A stretch of 64,000 nucleotides of DNA from Apiospora phragmitis (Eukaryota > Ascomycota > Sordariomycetes > Amphisphaeriales > Apiosporaceae): positions 2,108,001 to 2,172,000 of the forward strand of contig JAQQWL010000005.1 in NCBI GenBank assembly GCA_038363925.1, in the 5' to 3' direction. Made by a program: the position numbers and the translations under genes. This document shows, one piece after another, positions 35,889 through 46,679 of this stretch (position 1 is its first letter; every line of letters starts with the position of its first letter). Below the pieces are notes generated by a model that made no database searches, had not been told where the DNA came from, and worked only from the letters and a program-made list of their open reading frames with translations.

Positions 35889-37910
35889 TCAGACGTTGCT
35901 CGTCGTTCGAGACCGTAGGGGTCCTGGGGACCGACCGCCATCGGCTGATCCTGGTGACATTGGGCCGCCGTTCTTCTGCTTGACTGTAATGCGCTCCGAA
36001 TCCTTGTCAAACTCGTCGAAGAAGGGGTTTCTCTCTCCAGCACTATCCCCGAGCGCGGCCCATAAGCGGCCTCGGGGTTGGTGAAGCGACCTCCGTTATA
36101 TTCACGAGGCTCACGAGGCGGTCGGTTGATACCTCGGATCCTTTGAGCCAGCGACTTCTTTCTCTGCAATCCTCCATCCATGTTCTCTTGTGCCGCCTCG
36201 GCCTCCCGTCGTGCGATGGCGGCGCGGGCAGCCGGAGTTCCTTCCAAGAAGGTCGAGGTTCCCAGTCCTATACTCTCATCTCCGTGCAAGATCGACCCTC
36301 GCTGCGAAGGATCAAAGATAATCGGTTCGCCCCTGCGCTGCCCGTTGATATCATAACCGTTTCTGTCCTTGCCAACAAAGTTGTAGTCCTTGTGGGCTTC
36401 GTCGTCATGGTGGCCCATGAAAGTGGCATGGTCGGGTCTCGCAATTCGGAGGCCCTGAGCCTCCAAGCGAGTTGTTGAGGGAGCCCTCAGGGAATGCTTG
36501 CATGGGCGCACGGCGACCGCCGCGGTTGCGGTGGGGTTGAGAGCGTCAAAGGGACCATCGTGATGGAAAACTATAGCACCATCATGTTAGAAGCGATACA
36601 AACGACATGGACGTCTCGCAAATACTCACGTCCGGTGCCGTAGATGCTGGTGGCATCCAGCTGGTCAATCAAGTCGAGGCGTTTCGGGTTTCTTCGTGGG
36701 GTCCTTGACGTCCTTGTCATCCTTTCTTTCGCGGTGTCGTCGCTCTCGCTCGCGGCGTCTCGTCTCGATCAGCTTCCTCTCTTCCTCGGTCAAGGGCGAA
36801 TCCATAATAGACGTGTCCGAATTGCGACGCGGGCGGCGTTCCGGACGTCTTTCGGCACGCTTGGAATCGAGCAAACTCTTGTCGCCGCCAGTAGAAGCGT
36901 GGGGTCCATGCATCTTCCGGGCTCTCATTGCTTCCTCCTGAGATCGAGAAGGACGGTGAGGGGGTCCGCCACGTGGAGGTGGGCCACGACCGCGCGGTGG
37001 CTGGTTCTCGCCTCTAGGAGGACGTCCAGGCGGCGCTTTGTTCATAGGGCGAAGCGGTGCCTTCTGTGCACTCTGTTCCTCAAGCGTCAGGTTGTCCTAA
37101 ACAGATAGGTCAGTGACAGGTGCTACTGGCGGCAACACGCGAGGAAGCATCATGTGGGAAACAAAAGGTTTGGTGGAGGAAGACACATCTGGGTAGGCAC
37201 TTACAAACAACTCTGCGGCAGTAGGTGACTTTCCGTCTTTAGACGCCATGCTGTCAGGCGACTTTACTCGATCAATGGGAAATGCTGGTGTGATGGTGTT
37301 GTTTGCGTTGTGATCGAGGAAGGGATTTCTCGAAACTGGGCGAGGAGGAGGGTCGTCAAATGGTGAGCGTGGTGGAGGCGGAGAGAAGCTGTTGGATCCG
37401 TTGGGTGAAGGAGCGCCTCTGCGAAAGGGGTTGTTTGACGAGAGATTGAGCGTTAATCCAGGGGATCGCCCAGCAGAGGAAGTGGGCTGGCCTATGGCAA
37501 GAAGCGATTAGGACAATGGTTAGCGACCTCTTTTATCAGTGTGCACCGGCAAGGGGGGGGGGGGATGTCAAAGGCAAAGGGCATCCTGAAACACCAAGCT
37601 GCTCAATCGAGACAGGAGACTGGCCAGCTTGAGTGGACCGCCGCCAATGCCCAACCTGCGAAAAGCGTGCTGATGCGTGGCAGTGTGTATCTGGTCTCCA
37701 CTGGAACCAAGGCAGCCCGGGTATCAGGATATCGAATAATAAAAGGGGGACACGAGTATGGCCTTGCTGGGAGAGGGCGGGCGATCGATCTGGTCTGGTC
37801 TGGTCTGATCCGCTTGGAAACAAAGCTGGGGGAGGACAAGACAGGGAACCAAGGTGCCACCCCGTCAAGGGAATGCAGTCGTCCTTACCTGAAGAATGAT
37901 CGGCAAACAT
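35889..37910 (-). CDS. PAL1: Pal1-family cell morphology / endocytic coat protein
   Basis: Four exons: 37910-37889, 37491-37205, 37096-36630, 36570-35889, 485 aa after correction. The first intron is long (397 bp). N-terminal NPF motifs (NNPFRRG, RNPFLDH) fit binding to EH-domain endocytic proteins. The basic middle part has SIMDSPLTEEERKLIETRRR. The Pal1 core KKPKRLDLIDQLDATSIYG, then FHHDGPFDALNPHRN, crosses intron 3. The C-terminus reads GERNPFFDEFDKDSERITVK. Pal1 proteins work at endocytic sites and affect cell shape. Four indels are needed: extra base at 36686-36688, missing at 36533-36536, extra near 36444, missing in 36047-36050. Net change is zero and the length is 486 codons. Confidence 0.9.
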
Positions 37911-40775
37911 GTTTGTCGAGAGAGGGAAGGCAAACGGTACAGATGCTCCGGTGGCCGATATATATGTCTATCAATCAACCAAGTCAAGGAATGGAGGAAA
38001 TGGAGTTGGTGGTGCGTGGTAGTGGTGTGGGTGGTAAGGATGCGATGCGTATAACGTTGCTGTGCTAATAATCCACAGTGCGGTGGTAATTGCGCACGCG
38101 GCTTCGGAAGGTTAAAATCCACCGCCTGACCCCAACCAGTCGTTGTCGAGAACTTGTCAGGGTTGTCAAAATCCAAGACGCTCGTTCGAACTGTGATGAG
38201 ACGTTCGGGAGATACGTCAATTCCTGAGGGGGAGGGTGTGATGTAGATCGTCGAGTGGGCGAAGGGGGAAAGGTGGGAGAGGAAACAGATTGACAGGGAA
38301 TTTTCCCCCGTTCAGCGACAGCCTATGACGTGGGTAGCCGTATTGACTGCGTTGTGTAGCTGTGTCGCGGGAATGCGGCTACCTGCGTCAATAAATGTTA
38401 AGGGTTACGCCTGGAGCCAGGCAGGTGGGTGACAAGGCGTTGGTGAGCGAACAGGTGGGTTAGAATAGATAGGGAATTCCGGGATCTCGACGTCGAAAGA
38501 GACTTTTTGGTCATTGCAAAACCACACCAGACGATTCTCGTTCGCAGGCGTCGCTGGTTCTCTGGTGCAACTTCTGGTTGGGGGACTCCTGAATTTGAGT
38601 TTACCCGCTTCCCAACGGGTTAGGCACTGGTCGTCGGAAATGCAAGGGGTTACGGCGGCGGCTTCTGGGTGGTTCGCAGGCGGCTCTTCTCTCGTTCGTT
38701 CTCCCTTCTCACTGTTTGTTCTCCTCTCTCTAGACTGTCTCTCTCTCTCTCTCTCTGTCTTGGGCGCTGGACCGGGGCAGGATGGATATGGATGCCCCCG
38801 GGAGGTGTATTTGGCGATGTCCAGTCCAGTCCAGATGCGGGTGTTGCTAATGGAGTATCTAATGGGAATAAACCTAGCCGGGAAATGTGGGAGATTGTAT
38901 TTTAATCAAGCGAGTGAAATGAATTGAGAGTTGAGAATTTCCCCCTGGGCTAGAGCCAACGGCTTTTGTTGTGATTCTCAGGAAGGCCCCTTTGGCTAAT
39001 CACGCTGGTAATCTGATCTTGGGCTTTTTTAGGTTAGGTGGGCGGTCTCGGGAGCGATCAATGGACTCTAGCCGGCTTCTGGTAAATGTTAGGTGGTCGA
39101 AAAGCGGGGACCGGGCCAGCTCGAGAAATAAAAATTGGGGGCCTCGACTGGATTCGACGGCGTTCTTGGCAGCACCAGGGTGGAAGAGACACATGGGCTT
39201 GGGGAATTGCACGGCCAGGACGGGATTTTATTAAATAAGGCCGTGAGGTGACAACAAAAGTGAGAGTGGGTGCTGGACGACGATGGTGGTCAAGCTGAGT
39301 GAGCGTGAGAGTGAGCGTGAGAGTGAGCGTGAGAGTGAGAGTGAGAGAGCGAAAGCGAGAGCCGAAGTGAGGTGTGGTTGCGTAAGGTGAATCGCAAGGG
39401 CGAGCGGATGGACGGGGGTTGAGAAAGGGAAGGAGAGTAGGAGAGACTGGGAGGAACCAGCAGACTGGGAAGGAAATAGAGGATAACCTTTTCCTCAACG
39501 AGAGACACGACACTCGCTCGCTCACTCAATACAACATCGCCTGATACAAGCTTGAGAGGAAGGAATAGAGGCGGTCTTGCCTTCCGATGAACCCTGTCCG
39601 GCTTAATGGTCCATTAGCTAATAAGCTCAGCCGGTTGAGCCCAGCCAGGATCCCGTGGGTCATTATACGCTACATACTCATTAAGGTGGTATAGTCAGGA
39701 TTATGTAATGCATGTACAGAGTACGGATAGAGGACGGCCTATATCTTTTGATTCCGAGGCGGACGGCGGGCGCCGCAGGCGCAGGCACAAGGATCACAGA
39801 CACGCGCAAAGTCGAGACCGACCACTAATCAGGTAAAGGGGGGCGAGTAATTAGCCCGCCATCAGAGCGTCCGGGGAACTACCTGAACTCGGGCTGAACA
39901 GGCAGACGAACTGTTGCGGCAAGCGAAAGTCCCTAATGGACCATCTCAGACTCTCAGTTGGATTAACAATCATTTTAGCCAAGATGAGTCAGTCAGGACT
40001 TTGTCTGAGCCCATCCACGGGCTCTTCCCGCAAATAGCTGTAGAGGAAGAGGGAGTCGACCTCGGTCGCGTTTGCAGAGTAGTGGAATCTCTCTCATTAG
40101 CCTCCTGTATTCTCGTGCTCGCCTATTTCGACAAGCGGATCCCGAGCAGCTACTATAAGCCTACTAGCTGGCTAGACGCTCACGAGTCACTTGAGAAGCA
40201 CAGTAGCACTTGTTTGGCCCGAGCAAGCGATCATGTTTTGTTCTATTGTTGAAACCTTGATGCATACACTGCACGGTACGCACCGAGCTGCCAATACTGG
40301 AAGTCGAACAGATTGGACGTTTGCCAAGACACGGCTCAGGAGGAATAGTTTGAGACTCGGACAGCTTGATTCTACATACAGTAGCATGTAAAACACTTGA
40401 GACGAACTTGCCTGTTCACATTGCTGCTCACTGATATGCCCGTCCACTGGGCAATGGTTTGATATTGCATAGTGAGTCCTCCTTACCTCGTTGCGTTGTG
40501 TCGTGTAGCTCGTTCGGCAGTCTAGGTCGTATCGTATTGCATGCTTACATTGTAGCAGAGGCCAGGATCACCTGATAACACGAATTATTTATTGGCAGGC
40601 CCATCCCGTTTGACAGGATCCCTGTGACCATGCAGCCAACATTGGGTCGGGGGAAAAGCTGGGAAACATCTGAATTCGAATTCGGTAAGTACCTACGGAT
40701 TGATTTCCATTTTGCAGTTCCTTCTGGGAATTAGAGTGTTTATGCATCATGCCCACTCATTACTCGTTGCTCATT

Positions 40776-41058
40776 ACTCGTTGCTCATTGATTGTTGCAT
40801 GTGATTAGGTAAACTTGGTTCTTACATCCCACGGCGACAGCGCTCATCAATGCATCTCGATCTTGCTTGTTGATCAGCCTAGACAACCTCCCGCAAGATC
40901 TCATGCAGCCATCTTGGTCGCACACGTAGCGTTGTAGGCCATACCCTTTGAAGTCCGAGGCCATTGCTAATCCCATCTGGGCCCTGGAAATCTTCCACCC
41001 CGGCTTCAGGTGGAGCTTGAGAGGGGTCGTGGCCGACGGGTGGCAGTCTTCTAGCTCG
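40776..41058 (-). other. Possible last exon of a small cysteine-containing protein (weak)
   Basis: An open minus-strand frame reads ELEDCHPSATTPLKLHLK, later YVCDQDGCMRSCGRLSR and ends VGCKNQVYLITCNNQ then stop. The evenly spread cysteines look protein-like, and an AG acceptor lies near the beginning, but I find no start exon or signal peptide upstream. It could be chance. Confidence 0.2.
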
Positions 41059-41145
41059 GATTAGGACCCCTTTCGATTAGCTGGTCCGTATCCATTCTTT
41101 TGAAGTTGTAATGCCATTTTCACCGCTGTCAGGAGAGTATGCTGG

Positions 41146-41373
41146 ATGCTTCGCTTCACTGCGCTTGGTCGCCTTTTCTTTGTCTCGCTCTTTATTGTTG
41201 CGGCTGTCGCGCAGGTCGCTTCGGTGCAACGAACCCCTCAAGCTTTGGCTCCAGGATTCAGCATCCTTCCAGCTTTCCGGCCAGGCGCATTTCAGCCAAA
41301 TACTCTAGCGTTGAAAAGCACCTGCAGTATGTTACCTATGTTACCGTTGCCTGTACTTGTTACATGTTTGTAA
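41146..41373 (+). other. Possible small secreted protein (weak)
   Basis: A 75-codon frame starting MLRFTALGRLFFVSLFIVAA has a good signal-peptide shape followed by a Pro/Ala-rich stretch. A GTATGT donor occurs at its end, so more exons are possible. No homology is recognised. Confidence 0.2.
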
Positions 41374-41981
41374 TTATTGGGAGTGGCGCCTTCCAGAACC
41401 TCTCTTCCTTCTACCCGGCTACAGTATCTACTAGGATATACTCGTACTGTATAGGAAGCAAATTGCGTGCAAAAGATCGCGAGAAGAAGACCCTGAAATC
41501 CACATGTGGGAATAGCCTCTCCCTCCTTTCCCCCCTTCTGCTACTTATATTGCTCCTAGTAAAGTGCCACTAAGTTAAGTTATTACATTGCCGTATACCC
41601 CACAATCACTATGTAAGCAGGTATACACGTATGTATGTAAGAGGTAGGCAATGTGCATCCTGTGGGGTAGAATTCACCGCCCGTGAGATGGCATGCGAGC
41701 TGCAGCAGGGGTCACCCTTTTTTTTCTCTTGCTTCTTTGGGTCAAAGTCCGTAATGGTCTAATGAGGCTAAGAGGTATGCATTTTGATCACGTTGTGCGG
41801 GATTACTTTCCCTTGCGACAGACAGACGCAAGGTCTACCATGGCGAGATAATATCCCCGAGATGGGCTGATGGGCTACAGTTGGGTTGCTAGCTACTGGC
41901 GATGCGATACACTTGAAGGCATCCAGCCATACGCAAGCCCGTTACGGTACGAGGTATGCGACGTCAATCTTGGCTTGCTTT

Positions 41982-43045
41982 TCACCAGGGTAACTGCAAT
42001 GGTGTAGACAAGCCGGTTCCTAACACCGGTTCAGCAGTGCCAATGTCACCTATCGTATGTTAGCTTGGCTCAATACAGCATAGATTCGTATATCATGTTC
42101 CTCGGCGCCATGCCATGACTTACCTGGTCCACGAGGAGCCCAGTATCCCCGGACTTGTTCATGTCGAGCTTCTCGGCCCATTCCACTAGGCTCTTCGCAG
42201 CCTCATCGGGGAGCACAGCTACACAGCGAACAATTCAGTTAGCTCGGCCATGCAAAATACAGCACACCACAGCATAGCACGGCTCTACTTTCTGCAAGGG
42301 AATGCTTACCTCCGCCAGCGTCCCAGAACTTGTCAAAGCCGACCCCCTTGGTCATCTCTGTGCGCATGAAGCCCGGGTGTACAATACTAACAATAACCTC
42401 CTTGTCCTTGAGGTCGAGGCTCAGGAGCTTGCCAACCATGTTGAGTGCGCTCTTGCTGGCGTGGTGGGCGTAATTGCCGCCGCCCTCGGACTCGTGGCGC
42501 AGCGTGATGCTGCCGGACTCGCTCGAGACCAGTACCACCTTGGTACCTTTCCCCAACAGCGCGGCGTGGGCCAGCCGGTGCACGATGAAGACGGGCGCGA
42601 TGGAGCTCGTCGTGTACATGGTCACCTCTTCCTGCCAGTTGGGGCCCTTGTCGGCAGAGAAGTCCTCGGTCGTGAAGCGGCCAGCAGTGATGATCTATAG
42701 GGTTCCTAGTATAAGCAATGCGCTCGTCCAGTCCAGCGGATACGGTTTGTACAAACCACCAAGTCGAGCGGCTGTTGGCCTTTCAGCTGCCCTGTAAGCG
42801 TATCTCCGACATCCGGCTTCAGGAGATCGATTTTGGCAGCCACTTGACACTGCTTGGAAAGCCGTCCGGTCCGGAGTCGGATCTAGTAGTGGCGTATACT
42901 GTTGTCGAAGGTTGAGAAGCATATTGCTTCGTCAAGGAAGCACCCGAGCCCTATGCGTCGTTAATGACTGCAGCCGCAAAATGCTACCCAACAACTCCCA
43001 CCGTCTACTTACACGCGTGGCGCCAACAATCAATACGGAAACCAT
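41982..43045 (-). CDS. Short-chain dehydrogenase/reductase
   Basis: Five exons: 43045-43013, 42950-42757, 42694-42310, 42218-42124, 42049-41982, 258 aa after correction. A Rossmann start (VSVLIVGATRGSGASL) is followed by DLVIITAGRF, VVLVSSESGSI and NYAHHASKSALNMVGKLL, then IVHPGFMRTEMT and a C-terminus YWAPRGPGDIGTAEPVLG ending PLQLPW. It uses NAD(P)H; the substrate is unknown. Missing bases are inferred in the A run 42831-42834 (restores PKIDLLKPDVGD) and in 42147-42150 (restores GGYWAPRGPG and the phase across the last intron). The length then is 259 codons. The residue four before the catalytic Lys is His rather than Tyr; a Tyr lies six before it. No biosynthetic neighbours are seen. Confidence 0.85.
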
Positions 43046-43928
43046 GGTAGGGGATGTTCACATCGGCTCAAGTTTTACAGGCTCTATATCTCTGGAGATC
43101 CTAGGTTGATGTTTCGTAAGGTTCAGGTAGATGTTAGGAGTGAGGTTGGTAATGAAATCGAGTTCGTCTACCGGTGGTGACGTCGGTGGAGGTGGGGCAG
43201 CTGTCGTACCTGCAGTTGAGTTGGCAAGCACGCAATCTGCCCGTGTTAAAGGTAACCGGCAAGTAGGAGGTAGATCAGTATGTGACTGTGACATAATCAT
43301 CTTTACTTGATGAAGGGCAATGCGGCATGCCAAGCAGCCAAGAATAACTTTGAAAGTAGGAACAATAGCAGTAGCTTCAATAGAAACAGAGGGTTTCCCC
43401 CAAGCGTCACGCACTTATTACTTCCAGTACCGTCTTATCCCGAACTATCTGCAATCATCACCTAATACTTGAGTTCAAATACGATCACGTACAATCGACT
43501 GGAAAGCAAACAACGCATCGGCTCTGGTGGTCTCTCAACAGATTCCGCATCCTGCATGATTCCTTCGGGCTTTGTCCATCAGCATTCTTGTGTCTCAGAA
43601 GAACTGGAGATGAGTCGCTTGGGCCTCACCACCTTCACGAACGGGTAGAACAGAACGATGCTAACCAACCCGCCAAGATAACTTATTATTGAGAATCACA
43701 AGCATATATATGACAAATGAAATCAATTAATCTATACGTCTGTCTGTTTGCCTCTTCCCATTAAGGAGGCCACCAGCAAGCCTAGCTAGGAGCTCAGGCT
43801 CGCAACAGCTGTAACTGTCCATGCGGCGAAGAAACCAACGCCACCATAACTCCCGTATCGTACAGCTCTTTCCCATCTGCTTCCCCTCCCCGCCTCCTCA
43901 TCAAGGCGCTGACCCTCTAGCTTGTCTT
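43046..43928. other. Intergenic, no gene seen
   Basis: Between the dehydrogenase start and the 3' end of the cysteine-rich secreted protein gene. Nothing recognised. Confidence 0.45.
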
Positions 43929-45303
43929 TCAGACGCAAGTGCCGCGGCAGTGGCCAGGATCGTAACTACAGTCGACGTTGCCATCCTGGTCGCAGTGGCA
44001 GTACGTCGAGCAGATGCCCGTGTCACACCAGATTGAGTAGGGTTTTATCTGTCGCCCAAGTGGTGGCACTCGATGTCGTCGAAGTCGCGCCAGCGGAAGT
44101 CCACTCTATCGCGGCGGCGTTGACCCGATCCTCTGCTCTCGCGGCCTTGTTGTCCGGGGTGGGAACGACCTCATGAGGGGGGAAGTGCATGGTCTTGTAC
44201 CCATCACCTTGTTGCGTATGGGTGATTGTAAAGGTGTTCCCCGGCCAGCTGCCTGTCGTGTGGTTGTGCGTGAAGGTCCCGGCTGGATAACTGAATGTCT
44301 CCGTGATGACAGTGCCGCTACTCTCGGCCCCATTGCCCGTGCATGTTGGAATGGGGTGGACTGGTTCTGCCATGACACAATCGTCTTTATAGTAACGAAG
44401 GTTGTAGGGGCACCCTGGCGCTTCTGCTCGGCGGGACGGGACTCGATGGGGATCGCAGGCGGGGGCGCCATGGGGTGGAAGAATATCCCCACTACCAGGG
44501 GTCACACCAAGGGGCTCGGTTGGTACAGGCACAGGGGATAAATGTGGCTGGCACCGAAGGCAGTGGTACAGACCAGGTGGTTGGCTTGAGTGTGACTGTA
44601 TCCCAGGGGAGCGAGATGGTTAGCCCAGAGAAGGTGAATGCCTTGCCTGCCGCAGTTGACTGCGTGGTGGAATCTGAGCACCGCGACATGGTATTGGTCA
44701 GGTATACCGTGGGCACTGGGGGAAGTCCACCTGTTTCCGTATGTTGATCTCCGTTGTGCGAGCCTGTGACTTTAGGAACGTTGGGGCCATCTGGTCTCAA
44801 CGTGGTAGTGTGGGCAGAAGTGGCAGGAGAGGAGTGCCAGCAGCTGAAGGCATTGGGGAACCATGTGTGCTCCGGTGGTCGCTAAGGGAGGAGGTGACAG
44901 AGCCACCAGTTGGCATGGGGAGCGTCTGCGTGCCATTGAAGCTCCAAGAAGTCCTCATGGGGTGGTGAGACCCGGGCAGGTGAGAACGTATGGTACGGAG
45001 GTATAAGAGGAAATGCTGTTGTGTGGGGTCGACTACAGTCGTCTGCCTGCTGAAAGGAGGCGTGGGAGCTGGAGCGGTAGGCAAGGAACTGACAGAGACA
45101 GAACTGGTGACATGGCTGGCAGAAGAATGGCTGGTCTGGGTACTCGAAGAAGCAGCAGTGAGAGCAGTGCTGTTTTTGCCGTAACTGTAGCTTGCCTGTG
45201 TCTGGACAGCAAGTAGGAAAGTCGAAATGGCTACGAGCAGAAACTATTGGGCGCGTTAGTGATTCAGAATGATACAAGATTCTCCCCGGTACTAAGCTTC
45301 ATC
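43929..45303 (-). CDS. Secreted Ser/Thr/Pro-rich protein with cysteine-rich C-terminus (several frame breaks)
   Basis: The frame opens with a hydrophobic stretch (FLLVAISTFLLAVQTQA) and a Ser/Thr-rich region; an ATG (MKLSTG) lies at 45303 upstream, but the join is unresolved. Frame changes are needed near 44845 (to HSSPATSAHTTTLRPDG), near 44530, possibly near 44400, and near 44044. The last restores DKPYSIWCDTGICSTYC and a C-terminus with CHCDQDGNVDC and GHCRGTCV, a regular cysteine pattern that is clearly coding. Overall it looks like a wall-associated or secreted glycoprotein. Exact exon structure and the order of frames in the middle are uncertain. Confidence 0.55.
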
Positions 45304-46679
45304 TTAGCGAAAGAATTTGTTTTTCAAGGATAGTGTAACGGCAGTGTCCGACGTTTACTAGGGACCGAGGACGTTAAACCGGCGCCGAATACGTTTGGCG
45401 GGTGTTCCCTAACGTTAAACGAACGTTGGACGACGTTCAGTGGATGGTGCGAGTGCCACACGACGACGAACGAATCCAAACGACGTGGAGCGGGTACTGC
45501 ACGATAAGCGACGGAGTGCTAATGAAGTTGATTGAGTATGTGCAACGACAACCGAGTCCCGAACGAAGAGTAACGAGCTTGCGTTAGCTAGTAGTCTGCG
45601 GCAGCAGGGACTACTAAGGCGGCAAAGAGAGTGCAGTAGTCACTGCGAGGGGATAGTAAGTGCAATAAAGACACCGGATATGGTGAAGTCTGAGAGACGG
45701 TTGGTGATGGAGGTTTGGAAGGGAAGGAGGAAAAAGAGGCTTGAGATCTGGGGGAAGGGGTGTTTATATACAGATTCAGAATGTGTGAATCCAGTAGCTG
45801 ACGTTGAATGTAGCAAAGGGCTGCTGCGTGACTCCAACTGGAGCCATCTATTCAATGGTAGAGTGAATATATAGGCAGATAGGTCCTTCAAGTAGGGGTA
45901 GTGAGTGCATGTACCTCTAGGGGTTCAGGGCATGCCCCTTCTGATTGCACAAGACGTAGCGGCCTCGCTAGAATTCGATTTATTACGCAATAGTTCTAAG
46001 AGGTGATGTGAAGATTGCAATCTATTTGAGTCATACTAAATGAGTGTGAGCTGTACTCCATGCAGTTGCGGCTGAAAACCCATGCTTGTGGTTGATGCCA
46101 TATTGTGTTTTTTGGTCTTCCGTATCTGGAGCCCTTTGTCGTAATGTCAACAGTTTCTAGACGAAGACATCGGAAATGCAGAGTATAGCAAAGCATCGCA
46201 CAGATGATTACTCTCTAGACAGCAATGAATACATGGCGAAGTGGTCCCTCCAGGCGTTTGACTCGCCCTCAAAGAACTATAGAACCAAGGAAAGGGCATG
46301 GCTTTTGAGGAAGTTCGCTATGATGGGATGTGATGGGCTATCATGATCAAACCAGCTGTTCACGGAAAACCGACATGATGCCCAGGAGCAAGGAGGCCCG
46401 GCAGGACTGTAGCTTGTAGTGGTTATGTCACGCTGGATTGGATATCTCGAAGCTCCATGTTACATCCATATATATACGCAGAATCCAACCCATAGAATAG
46501 CAAAATAAGCTCATTGCCTGTTCAAATCCTTGCAATGCCACCTCAACGCCGCGCCGGACCAGTGCATAAATCGTACAGCACACAAAGTCGTAAATGTAGC
46601 ACAGTATATAGGTCGCTCCCTCTTCTCTTTCTGTCTCTGTCCAACTCCTGGGCAGTAACACTCAGTCGCAAAAACTCCC
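45304..46679. other. Intergenic with an ACG/CGT-rich block
   Basis: At about 45335-45590 the trinucleotide ACG occurs about twenty times, with several AACGTT palindromes, which is far above expectation and unlike the flanks. The rest, to 46679, has no recognisable content. Confidence 0.5.

Larger units (their letters stand above)
37911..41981. other. Long gene-poor stretch with simple repeats
   Basis: Contains a CT dinucleotide run near 38738-38757, a GTGAGCGTGAGA-type 12-bp repeat near 39298-39350, and a 14-bp repeat (TCATTACTCGTTGC, two copies plus) near 40755-40788. Much of 37911-39540 is probably promoter and leader of PAL1. Two weak candidates are listed separately at 40776-41058 and 41146-41373. 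Nothing else is recognised. Confidence 0.4.

Noticed and set aside
35834..36511. Independent minus-strand protein with its own C-terminus
   Set aside because: It is PAL1 exon 4 read through two indels; the correct frame ends at 35889.
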